Of a stretch of DNA of 64,000 nt, positions 1 through 10,760 are shown piece by piece. This stretch comes from Acidimicrobiales bacterium. GTDB taxonomy: Bacteria > Actinomycetota > Acidimicrobiia > Acidimicrobiales > Aldehydirespiratoraceae. The notes below the pieces were generated by a model. That model ran no database searches, was not told the DNA's origin, and saw only the letters and a program-made list of their open reading frames with translations. The stretch is taken from contig JAWKIR010000002.1 of assembly GCA_041394245.1 (NCBI GenBank), positions 1,054,001 to 1,118,000 on the forward strand. The letters are read 5' to 3'. The number at the start of each line of letters is the position of its first letter. Within the stretch, counting starts at the first letter, position 1. The position numbers were made by a program, and so were the translations under genes.

Positions 1-676
1 TCTGCTCCCCGAGCGCCCGGGGAAGGGTCCACGCGGCCTCCGGTTCGAGCCCCAGGTGCCAGATCGCCACGTCGGCCTCGGCCTTGGATGCCCAGGAGTC
101 GGGCGGTGGGGTGGGCCCGGACTGCTCACCGATCCGACCGGCGATGATCGTGATCTCCGTGGTCCGCCCATGTTCGTCCGTCGCGAGGTGGCGGGGCGTG
201 CGATGGTCCCAGAGCATGGTGAAGTAGGGGTCGACCATCTTGTCGGCGGCGGGCAGGTTGATCCAGATCTGGAACAGCTCGAGCGGATTCGGCGCATCGG
301 TCCGCACGAGCGGGAACATCTCGGCGTGTTGCACGCCGGCGCCGGCGGTCATCCACTGGGTGTCGCCCCGGCCGAAACGGGCGGTCGCACCCAACGAATC
401 GGCATGATCGACCAATCCCTGGCGGACATAGGTGACCGTCTCGAACCCGCGATGGGGGTGCTGCGGAAAGCCGGGCACGTCGGAGCCGTGGTACATGCTC
501 CAGCCGTCGGTGCCCGAGAAGTCCTGACCGATCGACCGACCGCCCAGCGACGCGTCGGGGCCGAGCGCGCCATCACCACGTGGGTACATGTCGTGGTGGT
601 GGGCGACGAACAGGAACGGATCGATCGTGGGCCACTGGGGACCGAGCGGAAAGGTCTGGAGCACGGCGTCGGACAC
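1..676 (-). CDS. Pirin family protein (C-terminus outside the window)
   Basis: Cupin-fold pirin, a metal-binding family whose members act as transcription cofactors or quercetinase-like dioxygenases. The frame read from a GTG start at 676 carries the pirin signatures HPHRGFETVTYV and DTQWMTAGAGVQHAEMF, which supply the His residues of the metal site, followed by LELFQIWINLP. About 225 codons are open to the window edge, so the second cupin domain is incomplete here. No ATG lies near the N-terminus; GTG followed by SDAVLQTFPLG is the only reasonable start. The gene is divergent from the acyl-CoA synthetase with about 100 bp between them. The substrate cannot be told from sequence. Confidence 0.85.
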   Translation of the reverse strand, partial: MSDAVLQTFPLGPQWPTIDPFLFVAHHHDMYPRGDGALGPDASLGGRSIGQDFSGTDGWSMYHGSDVPGFPQHPHRGFETVTYVRQGLVDHADSLGATARFGRGDTQWMTAGAGVQHAEMFPLVRTDAPNPLELFQIWINLPAADKMVDPYFTMLWDHRTPRHLATDEHGRTTEITIIAGRIGEQSGPTPPPDSWASKAEADVAIWHLGLEPEAAWTLPRALGEQ

Positions 677-774
677 GTCCCCAGGGTAGAGCGGCCGCAT
701 CCGCCACCCTCGGCACCACCTCGGCGGCAGGGTCACGGCGGAGCGGCCGACCGCCGGCACGTAGAGTCCGTGGC

Positions 775-2391
775 ATGGAGATGCACTTCGCCACGATCTG
801 GGAATCGATTTCGGACCGGATCGGTGACCGGCCCGCCATCACGCACGGGTCCGACACCCGCACGTGGGCCGACTACGACGACCGGGCCGCTCGAATCGCC
901 GCGGCCTATGTCGCGGCCGGCCTCGGACGGGACTCCAAGGTCGGCCTCTTCCTCTACAACTCCAACGAGTACATGGAGGCCCAGTACGCAGCGATGAAGA
1001 TGCGGGGCGTCCCGATCAACATCAACTATCGCTACATCGACGAGGAACTCCGGTACCTCCTCGAGAACTCCGATGCCGAAGCCCTCGTCTTTCATTCGTC
1101 GCTCGGCGATCGGGTCGCCAACGTGATCGATCGGCTTCCCAAGTTGAAACTCGTCATCGAGGTCGACGACGGCGGGGCCGGTCAGGTCGCCACCGCCCGC
1201 CGCTACGAGGAGATCGTCGCGTCCCACGATCCACTCCCTCGGGTCGAGCGCGCCGAGGACGACACCTACATGCTCTACACCGGTGGCACCACGGGCATGC
1301 CCAAGGGGGTCATGTACGCGATCGGTGGCCTCACCGCCGGCCTCGCCTCCGCCGCGTTCCCGCTGCTCGGGCTGCCGGCGCCGACGAGCGCCCATGATGT
1401 CGCCGACGCGGCCGCGGGCACCGATGGATCGCTCGTGTCGGTACCGTGCGCGCCGCTGATGCACGGCACCGGTCTCTGGCTCGGCTGCTTCATCCCCCAC
1501 CTCCTCGGGTCCCACGTGGTCACGTTGACCAACCGGAGCCTCGATCCCCACGAGGTCCTCGACACGGTCGAGCGCCATCGTGCGAGCTCGGTGACGATCG
1601 TCGGCGACAGTTTCGCCAAGCCGCTCCTCGGCGCGATCGACGAGGGTCGTCCCGACGGATCCCCGTACGATCTCTCCTCGATCGCGATCATGCAGTCATC
1701 GGGGGTCATGTGGACCTCCGAAGTGAAGCAACAGCTCATCGAACGCATGGAGCAGGTCATGCTCGTCGACGCCATGGGTTCGACCGAGGGTTCGATGGGC
1801 ACCCAGATCACGATGAAGGGGTTGGCGCCCGAGACCGGCACGTTCACCCAGTCACCGACCACGAAGGTGTTCACCGACGACGACCGGCTGGTCGAGCCGG
1901 GCTCCGGCGAGGTCGGCATGGTGGCGGCCGGCGGCAACGTGCCGTTCGGCTACTACAAGGACGAGGAGAAGTCGGCCAGGACGTTCCGGGTCATCGACGG
2001 GGTTCGCTACTCCTTCCCCGGCGACCTCGCGATGGTCGCAGCCGATGGGACGCTGATCCTGCTCGGCCGTGGCAGCCAGGTGATCAACTCCGGTGGCGAG
2101 AAGATCTTCCCCGAGGAGGTCGAAGAGGCCGTCAAACGGGTCGACGGCGTCGTCGACTGCCTCGTGGTCGGTGTCGACGACGACAAGTTCGGTCAGGCAG
2201 TCAGCGCGGTGGTGAGCACCACCCCCGGGGCGACGGTCGACGAGGCCACGATCATCGCGTCGGTGAAGGGCGAGCTCGCCGGCTACAAGGCACCGAAATC
2301 CGTCGTCTTCGTCGACGAGGTTCCCCGGGCCCCCAACGGCAAGGCCGACTACACCCGCGCCCGTCACTACGCCGTCGACGCGCAGGGCTAG
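775..2391 (+). CDS. Acyl-CoA synthetase (FadD-like AMP-binding ligase)
   Basis: ANL-superfamily ligase of 538 residues that should activate a carboxylic acid to its CoA thioester through an acyl-adenylate. Visible motifs: the phosphate-binding loop YTGGTTGMPKG near residues 168-178, the adenine/acyl-site motif GSTEGSMG, and a C-terminal NGKADY with the catalytic lysine near residue 523. The phosphate loop resembles the FadD3/FadD19 group that handles steroid-derived acids, but the substrate is inference. A longer upstream frame exists; I chose the ATG giving MEMHFATIW because family N-terminal similarity begins there. It lies near an enoyl-CoA hydratase, consistent with a beta-oxidation-type role. 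Confidence 0.9.
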   Translation: MEMHFATIWESISDRIGDRPAITHGSDTRTWADYDDRAARIAAAYVAAGLGRDSKVGLFLYNSNEYMEAQYAAMKMRGVPININYRYIDEELRYLLENSDAEALVFHSSLGDRVANVIDRLPKLKLVIEVDDGGAGQVATARRYEEIVASHDPLPRVERAEDDTYMLYTGGTTGMPKGVMYAIGGLTAGLASAAFPLLGLPAPTSAHDVADAAAGTDGSLVSVPCAPLMHGTGLWLGCFIPHLLGSHVVTLTNRSLDPHEVLDTVERHRASSVTIVGDSFAKPLLGAIDEGRPDGSPYDLSSIAIMQSSGVMWTSEVKQQLIERMEQVMLVDAMGSTEGSMGTQITMKGLAPETGTFTQSPTTKVFTDDDRLVEPGSGEVGMVAAGGNVPFGYYKDEEKSARTFRVIDGVRYSFPGDLAMVAADGTLILLGRGSQVINSGGEKIFPEEVEEAVKRVDGVVDCLVVGVDDDKFGQAVSAVVSTTPGATVDEATIIASVKGELAGYKAPKSVVFVDEVPRAPNGKADYTRARHYAVDAQG

Positions 2392-2412
2392 CAGGAGCGG
2401 CCGGCGGGGCGC

Positions 2413-3144
2413 TCAGAGCCCGGCCCAGAATTCGCGGATCAGCGCCGCAGCGTCCTGCGCGCCCGTGGTCATCCACCAGTGGCCGTGCTCGGGAAGCACT
2501 GCCGACCGCGCGCCGGTGCGGGCTGCGAATGCGGCGGCGGAGCCGGGCGAGCGGAACGGATCGAGCATGGCCTCGATCGCGAGGATCGGGATGCTGATCT
2601 GGTCGATGCCGGGGCCCCATTGCGGGCCGATCTCGGTCGCCGAGCGGTAGAGCGCGAGGATCGCGTCGGCCATCACGGCGTCGACCTCAGGGCTCAGCCG
2701 CGCCGCGGTCGACGGCTCGATGCCGAGACCGCCGAGGAGCTCGGCCCGTTCGCCGTCGGACATACCGAGGATCGTGTCCATGAACGCCTCGCCCTCTCCG
2801 GGCGTCTGCCAGGTACGGGCGGTGTCGTGCCACTCGAAATCGGCGTCGAGGTTTCCCATGTCGGTGACCCACGAGCGCACCAGCGAGGGATGCTGCGCGG
2901 TCACGCGCGTCGCCAGCAGCGCACCCCAGTCGTGGCTGACCAGGTCGATCGGACCGTCGATGGCCGCGAGCTCGTCGCTCAGCCAATCGGCGTAGCCGTC
3001 CATCGTCGGCTCGAATCCGGCGGGCAACGCGCATCCGAACCCCGGCAGGCGGAGGAGGATCGCATCGGGCTCCGAGAGCGCGTCGATCAGCGGACCCCAG
3101 ATCACCGGGGTCTCGGGTACACCATGGACGAACACGATGGGCAT
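2413..3144 (-). CDS. Alpha/beta hydrolase
   Basis: A 243-residue alpha/beta-hydrolase fold protein. The N-terminus contains the oxyanion motif HGVPETPVIW. The nucleophile elbow reads SHDWGAL, so the nucleophile is Asp, as in epoxide hydrolases and haloalkane dehalogenases rather than serine esterases. The C-terminal His lies in PEHGHWWM. The frame extends upstream, but MPIVFVHG is the sensible start because it places the first strand at the N-terminus. It converges with the acyl-CoA synthetase. The Asp elbow favours an epoxide or halide substrate; the exact reaction is unknown. Confidence 0.82.
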   Translation of the reverse strand: MPIVFVHGVPETPVIWGPLIDALSEPDAILLRLPGFGCALPAGFEPTMDGYADWLSDELAAIDGPIDLVSHDWGALLATRVTAQHPSLVRSWVTDMGNLDADFEWHDTARTWQTPGEGEAFMDTILGMSDGERAELLGGLGIEPSTAARLSPEVDAVMADAILALYRSATEIGPQWGPGIDQISIPILAIEAMLDPFRSPGSAAAFAARTGARSAVLPEHGHWWMTTGAQDAAALIREFWAGL

Positions 3145-3173
3145 GCGCGGACCGTACCAGCCCGTCGATGCAG

Positions 3174-4403
3174 TCAGCCGAGGACTGCGTCCTCCACCGG
3201 GGCGAAGAGCTGCTCGGCCAGTCCCTGGCCGAGGATCGATGTCGCCTCGATCACCAGGTAGGCGCCGTAGCCATCCTCGAGATCGAGCCACGGGACCGTC
3301 CCGAACGCGCCGGCATCGGAGATGCGTCCGGACTCGCGGTCCACCCACCAGCCCATCCCGTACCCCGGATTGTCGATGGCCGCGTCGCCCGCATAGGCCT
3401 CGGCGACCCGGTCGCTGTGCATCCGGTCCAGTGCATCGGGGCTCAGCACCTGCGTGTCACCGCACATTCCGTCGCGCAGGTGCAGCAACAACAACCCGGC
3501 GTAGTCGCCGGTGGTCGTGTAGGCACCGCCTTCCATGTTGGGGTTGTCGACCGGAGCGAGCGTGGTCGGGTCGCCGTCGAACGCCGTCGGGTACGAGAAC
3601 CCCGCAACCCCCAACTGCAGGAAGGGGTTGTTGTAGGCGAGCGTCCGGAGGCCGCACGGCTGGACGAAGATCTCGTCGACCAGCTCGTCCCACGACATGC
3701 CCGAGGCGGCCTCGGCGACGGCGCCGGCGACCTGCCACTGGGCCCCGCCATAGCGGAACTCGGTGTCGGGAGGGATGACATCGGCATCGTCGTCGGGTGT
3801 CGTGAAGATCGACTCGCCGCACGCCTGGAGCGTGGTGGTCGGCGAGAACTGGCACAGGTACGGCACATACCCGGTGTTGAGCAGGCCGACCAGGCCGGAA
3901 CTGTTCGAGATCAGTTGGGCCGGTGTGATGTCGGGGTTCCCGCTCCCCCACTCGACGGCATCCGCCACCGGGGCATCGATGTCGAGCACACCCTGATCAT
4001 CGAGATGGAGGAGGACGCCGGCGGTGATCATCTTCGTCGACGACGCGATCAACGAGATCCGGTCGGCGCTGAACTCTCCCCAGTAGTCCTCGTGGACGAC
4101 ACCGTCTTCGCGGTCGACGACGATCAGCCCCGCACCGTTGAGCCCGTGCTCGTCGATGTACGCCTCGACGATCGGCGAGATCGCCGAGAAGTCGCGCTCG
4201 GCGGGCGGCGACTCATCGCCGACATCGGGTGCCGCGGTCTCCGTCGGCACGGTCTCGGCGGGCACGGTCTCAGCGGGCACGGTCTCAGCGGGCACGGTCT
4301 CAGCAGGCAGTGCATCGGATCCGCCGTCGTCGGCGCATCCGGAGGACGCGAGCACCGCAAGCCCGATGACGCAGGTGAGGAGTGATTTCAGAGTCGAGCC
4401 CAT
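3174..4403 (-). CDS. Serine hydrolase lipoprotein, beta-lactamase/DD-peptidase fold
   Basis: Exported lipoprotein of 409 residues. The lipobox is LASSGC, followed by a linker of tandem PAETV pentapeptides and a class C beta-lactamase-like (EstB/DD-peptidase) domain. The SxxK motif is SSTK, with the catalytic Ser after LIA. The usual YxN is YGG and no HxG-type third triad is evident, so activity may differ from peptidases of the family. The start is the internal ATG giving MGSTLKSLL, which begins a proper signal peptide; the open frame extends 14 codons further. The start codon lies only about 20 bp from the divergent start of the enoyl-CoA hydratase gene. Confidence 0.82.
   Translation of the reverse strand: MGSTLKSLLTCVIGLAVLASSGCADDGGSDALPAETVPAETVPAETVPAETVPTETAAPDVGDESPPAERDFSAISPIVEAYIDEHGLNGAGLIVVDREDGVVHEDYWGEFSADRISLIASSTKMITAGVLLHLDDQGVLDIDAPVADAVEWGSGNPDITPAQLISNSSGLVGLLNTGYVPYLCQFSPTTTLQACGESIFTTPDDDADVIPPDTEFRYGGAQWQVAGAVAEAASGMSWDELVDEIFVQPCGLRTLAYNNPFLQLGVAGFSYPTAFDGDPTTLAPVDNPNMEGGAYTTTGDYAGLLLLHLRDGMCGDTQVLSPDALDRMHSDRVAEAYAGDAAIDNPGYGMGWWVDRESGRISDAGAFGTVPWLDLEDGYGAYLVIEATSILGQGLAEQLFAPVEDAVLG
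4246..4305. repeat. Four tandem 15-bp repeats encoding the PAETV linker
   Basis: Four consecutive 15-bp units of the type GGCACGGTCTCAGCG, differing at one or two positions. They encode repeated PAETV pentapeptides in the linker between lipobox and catalytic domain of the serine hydrolase lipoprotein. A partly degenerate unit precedes them. Since 15 is a multiple of three, gain or loss of units would change linker length without breaking the frame. Confidence 0.85.
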
Positions 4404-4422
4404 CCGCGCGACGCTAGCTCCG

Positions 4423-5304
4423 ATGACTTCTGCTCCCTTGCCCACCTACGAGACCCTGTTGTACGAGATCGAGAACCGGGTGCTCACGATCACACTCAAT
4501 CGCCCGGATCGCCTCAACGCGTTCAACCCGCAGATGGCGAAGGACCTCCTCGACGCGCTCGACCACGCCGACGCCGACGATGACGTTCGTGCGATCATCT
4601 TCACCGGCGCCGGCCGCGCCTACTGCGCCGGTGCCGACCTGAGCAGCGGTGGCGACACCTTCGATCACACGGCGCAGGGCGCCTCGGGCGCGTCGGATCG
4701 CGTCCATCGCGACACCGGCGGACTCGTGAGCCTGCGCATCTACGACTGCCTCAAGCCCACCATCGCCGCCATCAACGGCCCGGCCGTGGGTGTCGGCATC
4801 ACGTCGACGCTGCCGATGGACATCCGCATCGCCAGCGACAACGCCCGCTTCGGTTTCGTCTTCGCCCGCCGCGGCATCGTCCCCGAGGCCTGTTCGTCGT
4901 GGTTCCTTCCTCGTGTGGTGGGGATCAGCCGTGCCGCCGAGTGGTGTTACACCGGTGAGGTGTTCGATGCAGCCGAGGCGCTCGACGGTGGCCTCGTCCG
5001 GTCGGTCGTGCCCGCCGACGACCTGCTGCCGACTGCTCGCGCCCTCGCCGAGAAGATCGCCGACAACACGAGCGCGGTCTCCGTGTCGCTCACCCGGCAC
5101 ATGTTGTGGCGGCTGCTCGGCGCGGACCACCCGATGGAGGCCCACAAGCTCGACAGCCGCGGTGTGCAGTACATGGGGAGCACGGCCGATGCCCGCGAGG
5201 GCGTCGAGTCGTTCCTCGAGAAGCGCGAGCCCGACTACCGACTGTCGCCCACGACCGACATGCCCGACTACTTCCCCTGGTGGGTGGACCCCGAGTTCAG
5301 CTGA
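4423..5304 (+). CDS. Enoyl-CoA hydratase/isomerase family protein
   Basis: Crotonase-fold enzyme of 293 residues, expected to hydrate or isomerise an enoyl-CoA. The oxyanion-hole segments are present as GRAYCAGADLSSGG and NGPAVGVGITSTLPMDI. RRGIVPEACSSW carries a Glu at the position of the second catalytic acid, while the first catalytic Glu position is not obvious, so the precise reaction is open. The start MTSAPLPTYETLLYEI was chosen over the long upstream extension because the extension lies antisense to the lipoprotein signal and PAETV repeats. It is followed immediately by the small F420-type protein and probably co-transcribed with it. Confidence 0.88.
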   Translation: MTSAPLPTYETLLYEIENRVLTITLNRPDRLNAFNPQMAKDLLDALDHADADDDVRAIIFTGAGRAYCAGADLSSGGDTFDHTAQGASGASDRVHRDTGGLVSLRIYDCLKPTIAAINGPAVGVGITSTLPMDIRIASDNARFGFVFARRGIVPEACSSWFLPRVVGISRAAEWCYTGEVFDAAEALDGGLVRSVVPADDLLPTARALAEKIADNTSAVSVSLTRHMLWRLLGADHPMEAHKLDSRGVQYMGSTADAREGVESFLEKREPDYRLSPTTDMPDYFPWWVDPEFS

Positions 5305-5652
5305 TTGACTGACCCCGTGACCGGCAACCCGCAGCAGGAGATCTTCCGACGACTCAATCGGGTCGTGAAACCGCTCGTGAAGGCCGGTCTGGGTTCGCCC
5401 CTCCCGATCGGTCTGGGCGCGGTGGTCCTCGAGAGCACCGGCCGGGTCAGCGGTCTGCCTCGCGAGGTACCGGTGCTGGGATTCCGCGTCGGCGATCGGG
5501 TTGTCGTGTCGACCGTGCGCGGCAATTCACAATGGGTCAAGAACCTCGAGGCCGACGATCAGGCCGCCGTCTGGTTCGGCGGCAAGCGCCACGAGGCGAC
5601 GGCCACGGTACGGCGGGGTCCGCTCAACGTGGTCAGCCTCGAGCGTCGCTGA
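5305..5652 (+). CDS. Deazaflavin (F420)-dependent nitroreductase family protein
   Basis: Small protein of about 115 residues resembling the DDN/F420-binding split-barrel family that is expanded in actinobacteria. Diagnostic pieces are LESTGRVSGLPREVPVLG and STVRGNSQWVKNL. The frame opens with TTG directly after the enoyl-CoA hydratase stop; a GTG four codons downstream is an alternative start. The one-base spacing indicates translational coupling with the hydratase. Members reduce diverse substrates with F420H2; no substrate can be inferred here. Confidence 0.8.
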   Translation: MTDPVTGNPQQEIFRRLNRVVKPLVKAGLGSPLPIGLGAVVLESTGRVSGLPREVPVLGFRVGDRVVVSTVRGNSQWVKNLEADDQAAVWFGGKRHEATATVRRGPLNVVSLERR

Positions 5653-5660
5653 CCACGACG

Positions 5661-5966
5661 TCAGGCCTGTTCCGACCAGCGCCGCAGCGCCTCGAACGGG
5701 TAGATGCCGGTGGAATGGCCGTCGCTCCAGGTGATGTTGAGGCCCCATGCGCCGTGCAGGCGTGCATCGGCGATCCGCAACGGCGACATCGGCGACGGCG
5801 ACCAGACCGGTTGTTCTCGATCTCGTAGGGCACGACAGGTGGCGCACGGGCACGCGAGGCGGAGTTGCTCCAGTCCGAAGGTCGCCACATGTCCGTCGGC
5901 GAACGACGCCGTGACGCTTGCTTCCCTCTCGACGACCAGATCGACGAGTTCATCCCGCGGCTCCAT
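5661..5966 (-). CDS. DUF971 domain protein
   Basis: Protein of 101 residues consisting of a DUF971 (gamma-butyrobetaine hydroxylase N-terminal-like) domain. Recognisable features are LRLACPCATCRALRD, a Cys-rich cluster typical of the family, and the C-terminal WSDGHSTGIYPFEALRRW. In other proteins this domain binds zinc or occurs beside Fe-S proteins such as Mrp/ApbC; its role as a stand-alone protein is unknown. The start MEPRDELVDL was chosen as the first ATG consistent with the domain boundary; the longer frame upstream is antisense noise. Confidence 0.8.
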   Translation of the reverse strand: MEPRDELVDLVVEREASVTASFADGHVATFGLEQLRLACPCATCRALRDREQPVWSPSPMSPLRIADARLHGAWGLNITWSDGHSTGIYPFEALRRWSEQA

Positions 5967-5997
5967 TCCCCCACCCTCCCACGGTTGACCGCGTCCG

Positions 5998-6747
5998 CTA
6001 GGGCAGATGTCGCCCCCACTCGTTCGGCACCACCTCGTGGAACGGCGCGGCCAACAGCGGACGCGCCCCATGCTCGTGCCAACGCGCCTGAAGCGGCGCT
6101 CGCAGACGTTCGGCGACCGCGACCGGATCGTCGTCGAGGAACAGATACGTGAGCTGGAGTCCCCGATGATCCGTGTCGAAGGGCGCCGGACCCTCGCGCC
6201 CGTCGAGCCACCACGCACCGGTGACGCCCGGGGTGTCGACCAACGTCACCGGCGAACTCCCGCCCTCCTCGATGAGCAGGTAGGCGCCGGTGGTCGGTCG
6301 CCACGGCACCACGTCGGCTCCGACGACGACCCTGGGCGCCGCGACCATGCCGGCCCGTTGGAAGACGCCGAGCTCGACGCTCGGGAGCCGGAGCGGCATC
6401 CGACCGCCCAGCCGCAGCGCGGCGCCGAGCGCCGCGAACGGAGCGAGCGCGGCATCGTCGGCGAAGAAGTAGCTCATGACGTGGTCGACGGCCGTGAAGC
6501 GAGGGTCGTCGGCCGCTCGGGCGGCTCGGCATGCGGGTGTCGACACCAGCCGTTGGGCGTGACGGAGCCCGGCCACGCGGTACTGCTCGGGCCGGTGATC
6601 GAGCGAGTGCCACTCGATGTAGTCGGCGTCCCGGCCGTCGGCGGCGCGTGCGGACAACGAGACGAAGACCGTGCTCACGTCGGTCGTCCCCGTGGCGAGG
6701 ACCTCCGGGAGATCGTCGGACGGCTTCCCCGAGAACACCATCGCCAT
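5998..6747 (-). CDS. Conserved protein with possible EthD-like dimeric barrel domain
   Basis: A 249-residue soluble protein that I cannot assign to a named family. The N-terminal third (DYIEWHSLDHRPEQYRVAGL) resembles the dimeric alpha/beta-barrel EthD/Dabb folds, and the second half contains TTGAYLLIEEG and LQLTYLFLDDDP, compatible with a second similar domain. The start MAMVFSGKP is supported by the purine-rich sequence GAGAGGGGAA at ribosome-binding distance. It is divergent from the ABC ATPase gene. Function unknown. Confidence 0.6.
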   Translation of the reverse strand: MAMVFSGKPSDDLPEVLATGTTDVSTVFVSLSARAADGRDADYIEWHSLDHRPEQYRVAGLRHAQRLVSTPACRAARAADDPRFTAVDHVMSYFFADDAALAPFAALGAALRLGGRMPLRLPSVELGVFQRAGMVAAPRVVVGADVVPWRPTTGAYLLIEEGGSSPVTLVDTPGVTGAWWLDGREGPAPFDTDHRGLQLTYLFLDDDPVAVAERLRAPLQARWHEHGARPLLAAPFHEVVPNEWGRHLP

Positions 6748-6858
6748 CAGCAGTTCCCCTCTCGACCCACCCATGCTGGCACGACCCGGTGGTACGACCA
6801 TGCCGGCCGCGAGGCCGACGGATCGGTCTTGATGGAATCTTGCCCCGAACAGAAGTAC

Positions 6859-6872
6859 TGTAAGCGGTTGCA
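6859..6872 (+). promoter_or_regulatory. LacI-type operator upstream of the ABC ATPase
   Basis: TGTAAGCGGTTGCA, an imperfect palindrome of the LacI/GalR class, 23 bp before the GTG start of the sugar ABC ATPase. It matches the two other sites in this locus (before the solute-binding protein and before the alpha-glucosidase), giving a shared pattern TGNAAGCGNTTNCA. Most likely bound by the LacI regulator encoded at 12229-13280. Confidence 0.7.
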
Positions 6873-6895
6873 TCGCCGCACACCTGGGGGGACAC

Positions 6896-8104
<1,209 letters not shown>

Positions 8105-8120
8105 GAACGGCCCCGGTCTC

Positions 8121-9091
8121 TCAGCCCTTGACCGACCCCGCCAGCGGGCCTCACGCCGTGCTTCTGCAGGGCGAAGAACACGATCAGCGGCAACAACATG
8201 ACGATGAAGGCGGCGGGGAACAGGGCTGGAACCCGTCGCCGAACTGACCGACCATGTTGACCAGGGTGACCGTCAGCGGTTCGTTGTCGTTGAGGAACAC
8301 CGAGGCCACCAGGAAGTCGTTCCACGTCCAGAGGAACTGGAACACTGCGAACGCCGCCAGGGCCGGCTTCGACAGCGGAAACGCGAGACGCCAGAAGATC
8401 GTGAAGTGGTTGGCGCCGTCGATCCGTGCGGCTTCGAAGATGTCCTTCGGCAGCTGGCTCATGTAGTTGTGCAGCAAGAAGATCGCCAGCGGCAACCCCG
8501 GGCACGATGTGGGTGAGCCACACCGCAGCGGCGGTGTTGCGAAGGCCCAACTCGGGGAACAGCACGAAGGTCTGGCCGCCGAGCGTGATGTGGGCGCCGT
8601 TGTTGAACAGCTGGAGCAGCGGGATGAAGGTCATCTGGTTCGGCAGCGCCAGCATCGAGACCGTGGCGATGAAGAGCCAGTTGCGGCCCTTGAAATCGAT
8701 CCACGCGAATCCGTACGCCGCGAAGGCGGCGATCGCGATCGGGATGACCGTCGCCGGTATCACGATGGCCAGCGAGTTGACGAACGACTCCGGTATCGAC
8801 GCGACGCCGGAGCGCTCGTCGAACACGTCGACATAATTCTGGACCGTGAAATCGCCCCAGTTGGCCGGGTTCAGCGCCGTCCACCACCCGCTCGTGTTGA
8901 TCGCCTCGACCTTGCGGAACGACGAGACGAACAGGCCGAATGTCGGGATCGTCCAGACGATACGATCATCCACAGGATCCAGCTCGGCAGGCCGCCGAGG
9001 GTGAACTTCACCCGTTCGCCGACAGGCTGCGACAGCTTGGCGAGCGCCTCGTGCTCGGGTGTGCTCAGGCGGGCGGCGTCGTGGTGGCCAT
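8121..9091 (-). pseudogene. CUT1 sugar ABC permease, MalG/AglG-like, frameshifted
   Basis: Inner-membrane permease readable only by joining several frames. Fragments include WTIPTFGLFVSSFR, ALPNQMTFIPLLQLF, the EAA-loop segment KDIFEAARIDGANHFTIFW that contacts the ATPase, LWTWNDFLVASVFLND and a terminal PLAGSVKG. Breaks lie near 9065, 8960, 8497, 8228 and 8140 and look like single-base gains or losses; no in-frame nonsense change was seen within fragments. The start is ATG (MATTTPPA), overlapping the stop of the upstream permease (TGATG). Either consensus errors or a recently decayed gene. Confidence 0.8.
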
Positions 9092-10669
9092 CAGGAGATC
9101 TCCTGTTGCGTCCGACGGATGTTGTAGATCATCACCGGGAGGGTGAGGACGAAGATCAGCACGGCGAACACTGGAGAGCGAAGTTCGCGTCTAGAAGCTG
9201 GTTGAACATGGCGTTGGCCAACACGTCGGTGTTGTTGTTGCCGTTAGTCGTCGCCTTCACGAGGTCGAAGACCTTCATGACGATGATGATCAGGGTGGTG
9301 AGCACCACGAGGATCGTCGAGGTGATCTGGGGCACGATGATCCGCCAGAACGCCTGCACCTCGTTGGCGCCATCGACCCGGGCCGCTTCGAGCAGATCGT
9401 CGGGCACCGCCTTGATGCCTTGAACAGCACGACGAGGGCCGAAACCGGTCTGGATCCAGATCATGATGATCATGATGAAGATGTTGTTCCAGGGGATCAG
9501 CGACGCGTTGATGAAGAAGCCGCGGGGCTCGAACCCGAGGCCCTGGAGGATGGCTTGAAGAGGCCGATCTGATCGTCGCCGGGGCGGGCCGTGTAGACGT
9601 AGTCCCAGATCACGGCCGCACCGACCATCGAGATCGCCATGGGCATGAAGATCATGGTCTTGGCCCACTTCTCGGTGGGCGAACGATCGGCCAGCATGGC
9701 CAGGAGGAGGCCGAGCACGGTCGACAGACCCGCCACCGTGACCACCCACCAGAGGTTGTTCCAGATGAGGGCCTGCAGCGTCGACAGCGCCGCGAACAAC
9801 ATCAGGATCACGCCGACGACGATCACGAGCGACGACGAGGGGGAACTCCAGTCGAGTTCGGCCATCTGGTCGTCGGCGGTCGACGGACGGAGGCGGAGGT
9901 AGACCAACCCGACGAGAAGGAGCGCGGCCACGATGACGATCACGCTGAGCGTGATCCGGCTCGACACCAGAACGGTGAGCCAGTCGTAGATCGTCGACCG
10001 GTTGGGCTCGCGCACCACACCCTCGACGAAACCGACGACCGCGAGCACTTTGATGCGCGACCCCGGTGATGCGCGCATCAGGACGGTGGCGTTGCGGGCC
10101 TACGTGCCGTGGAAGCGCTGGGTGCTCGCCGCGGCGAGTACGGCGAAGACGATGGCGAAGAGGCCGACGATGAAGAGTCGGCTGGGTGAAGATGTTGCCG
10201 AACCCCTCGACGCGTTCCAGAGATCGTCATCGGTGAAGATGGTCTCGTACTGGTCGAGGCTGAAGCTACCGTCGCCCCGCTTGCCCTCGCGGAACGACAC
10301 ATTGATCGTGCGGATCGAGGCGCCACGAGCCCGAAGAAGACGAACAGCACGGCGGGACCGACGAAACCGGCCGAGTAGACGGCCCTCCATCGAGTCCTGG
10401 ATGCCAGATCGGGCTCGAACAGCCGGCGTGGGAATGGCAGCCGCAGTGAGGGCGACGACGCCGATGACGATGCCGATGATGCCACTGGGCAACCATCCGT
10501 TGTGCTGCAGCACGGCGCCGACGATCACGCCGAAGGCGCCACGGGCTCGTTACCGTGGGCACCGACCAGCGGGGGTCAGGCCTGATCGACGAGCAGGTTG
10601 TAGCCGATGAACAGGCCGGCCGCCAGGTCCGCCCACGACGCTGGCCACCATGAGTAGCAGCTGCTCCAC
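9091..10669 (-). pseudogene. CUT1 sugar ABC permease, MalF/AglF-like, frameshifted
   Basis: Multi-spanning permease in pieces. It begins at a GTG (VEQLLLMVASVV) preceded by GAGGGG, continues through FIGYNLLVDQ, INVSFREGKRGDGSFSLDQY and a long intact stretch with several membrane segments (LVIVVGVILMLFAALSTLQ, MGAAVIWDY region), then FFINASLIPWNNIFIMI, the EAA loop PDDLLEAARVDGANEVQAFW, and ends YNIRRTQQEIS. At least five frame changes separate these. The extra N-terminal membrane segments match the longer AglF-type architecture. It is translationally coupled to the second permease. Confidence 0.78.
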
Positions 10670-10760
10670 GATCCCCTCACGGTCCCCGACCGTTGTTACT
10701 TCGGCCGTGCTGCGGGTAGCGGACCAGAGCCTGCACCCGCGGCACCACTCCTCCACCGGG

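Noticed and set aside
4246..4305. CRISPR-like tandem repeats
   Set aside because: Units are 15 bp with no spacers and are in-frame within a lipoprotein linker. No cas genes and no other repeat arrays were seen.
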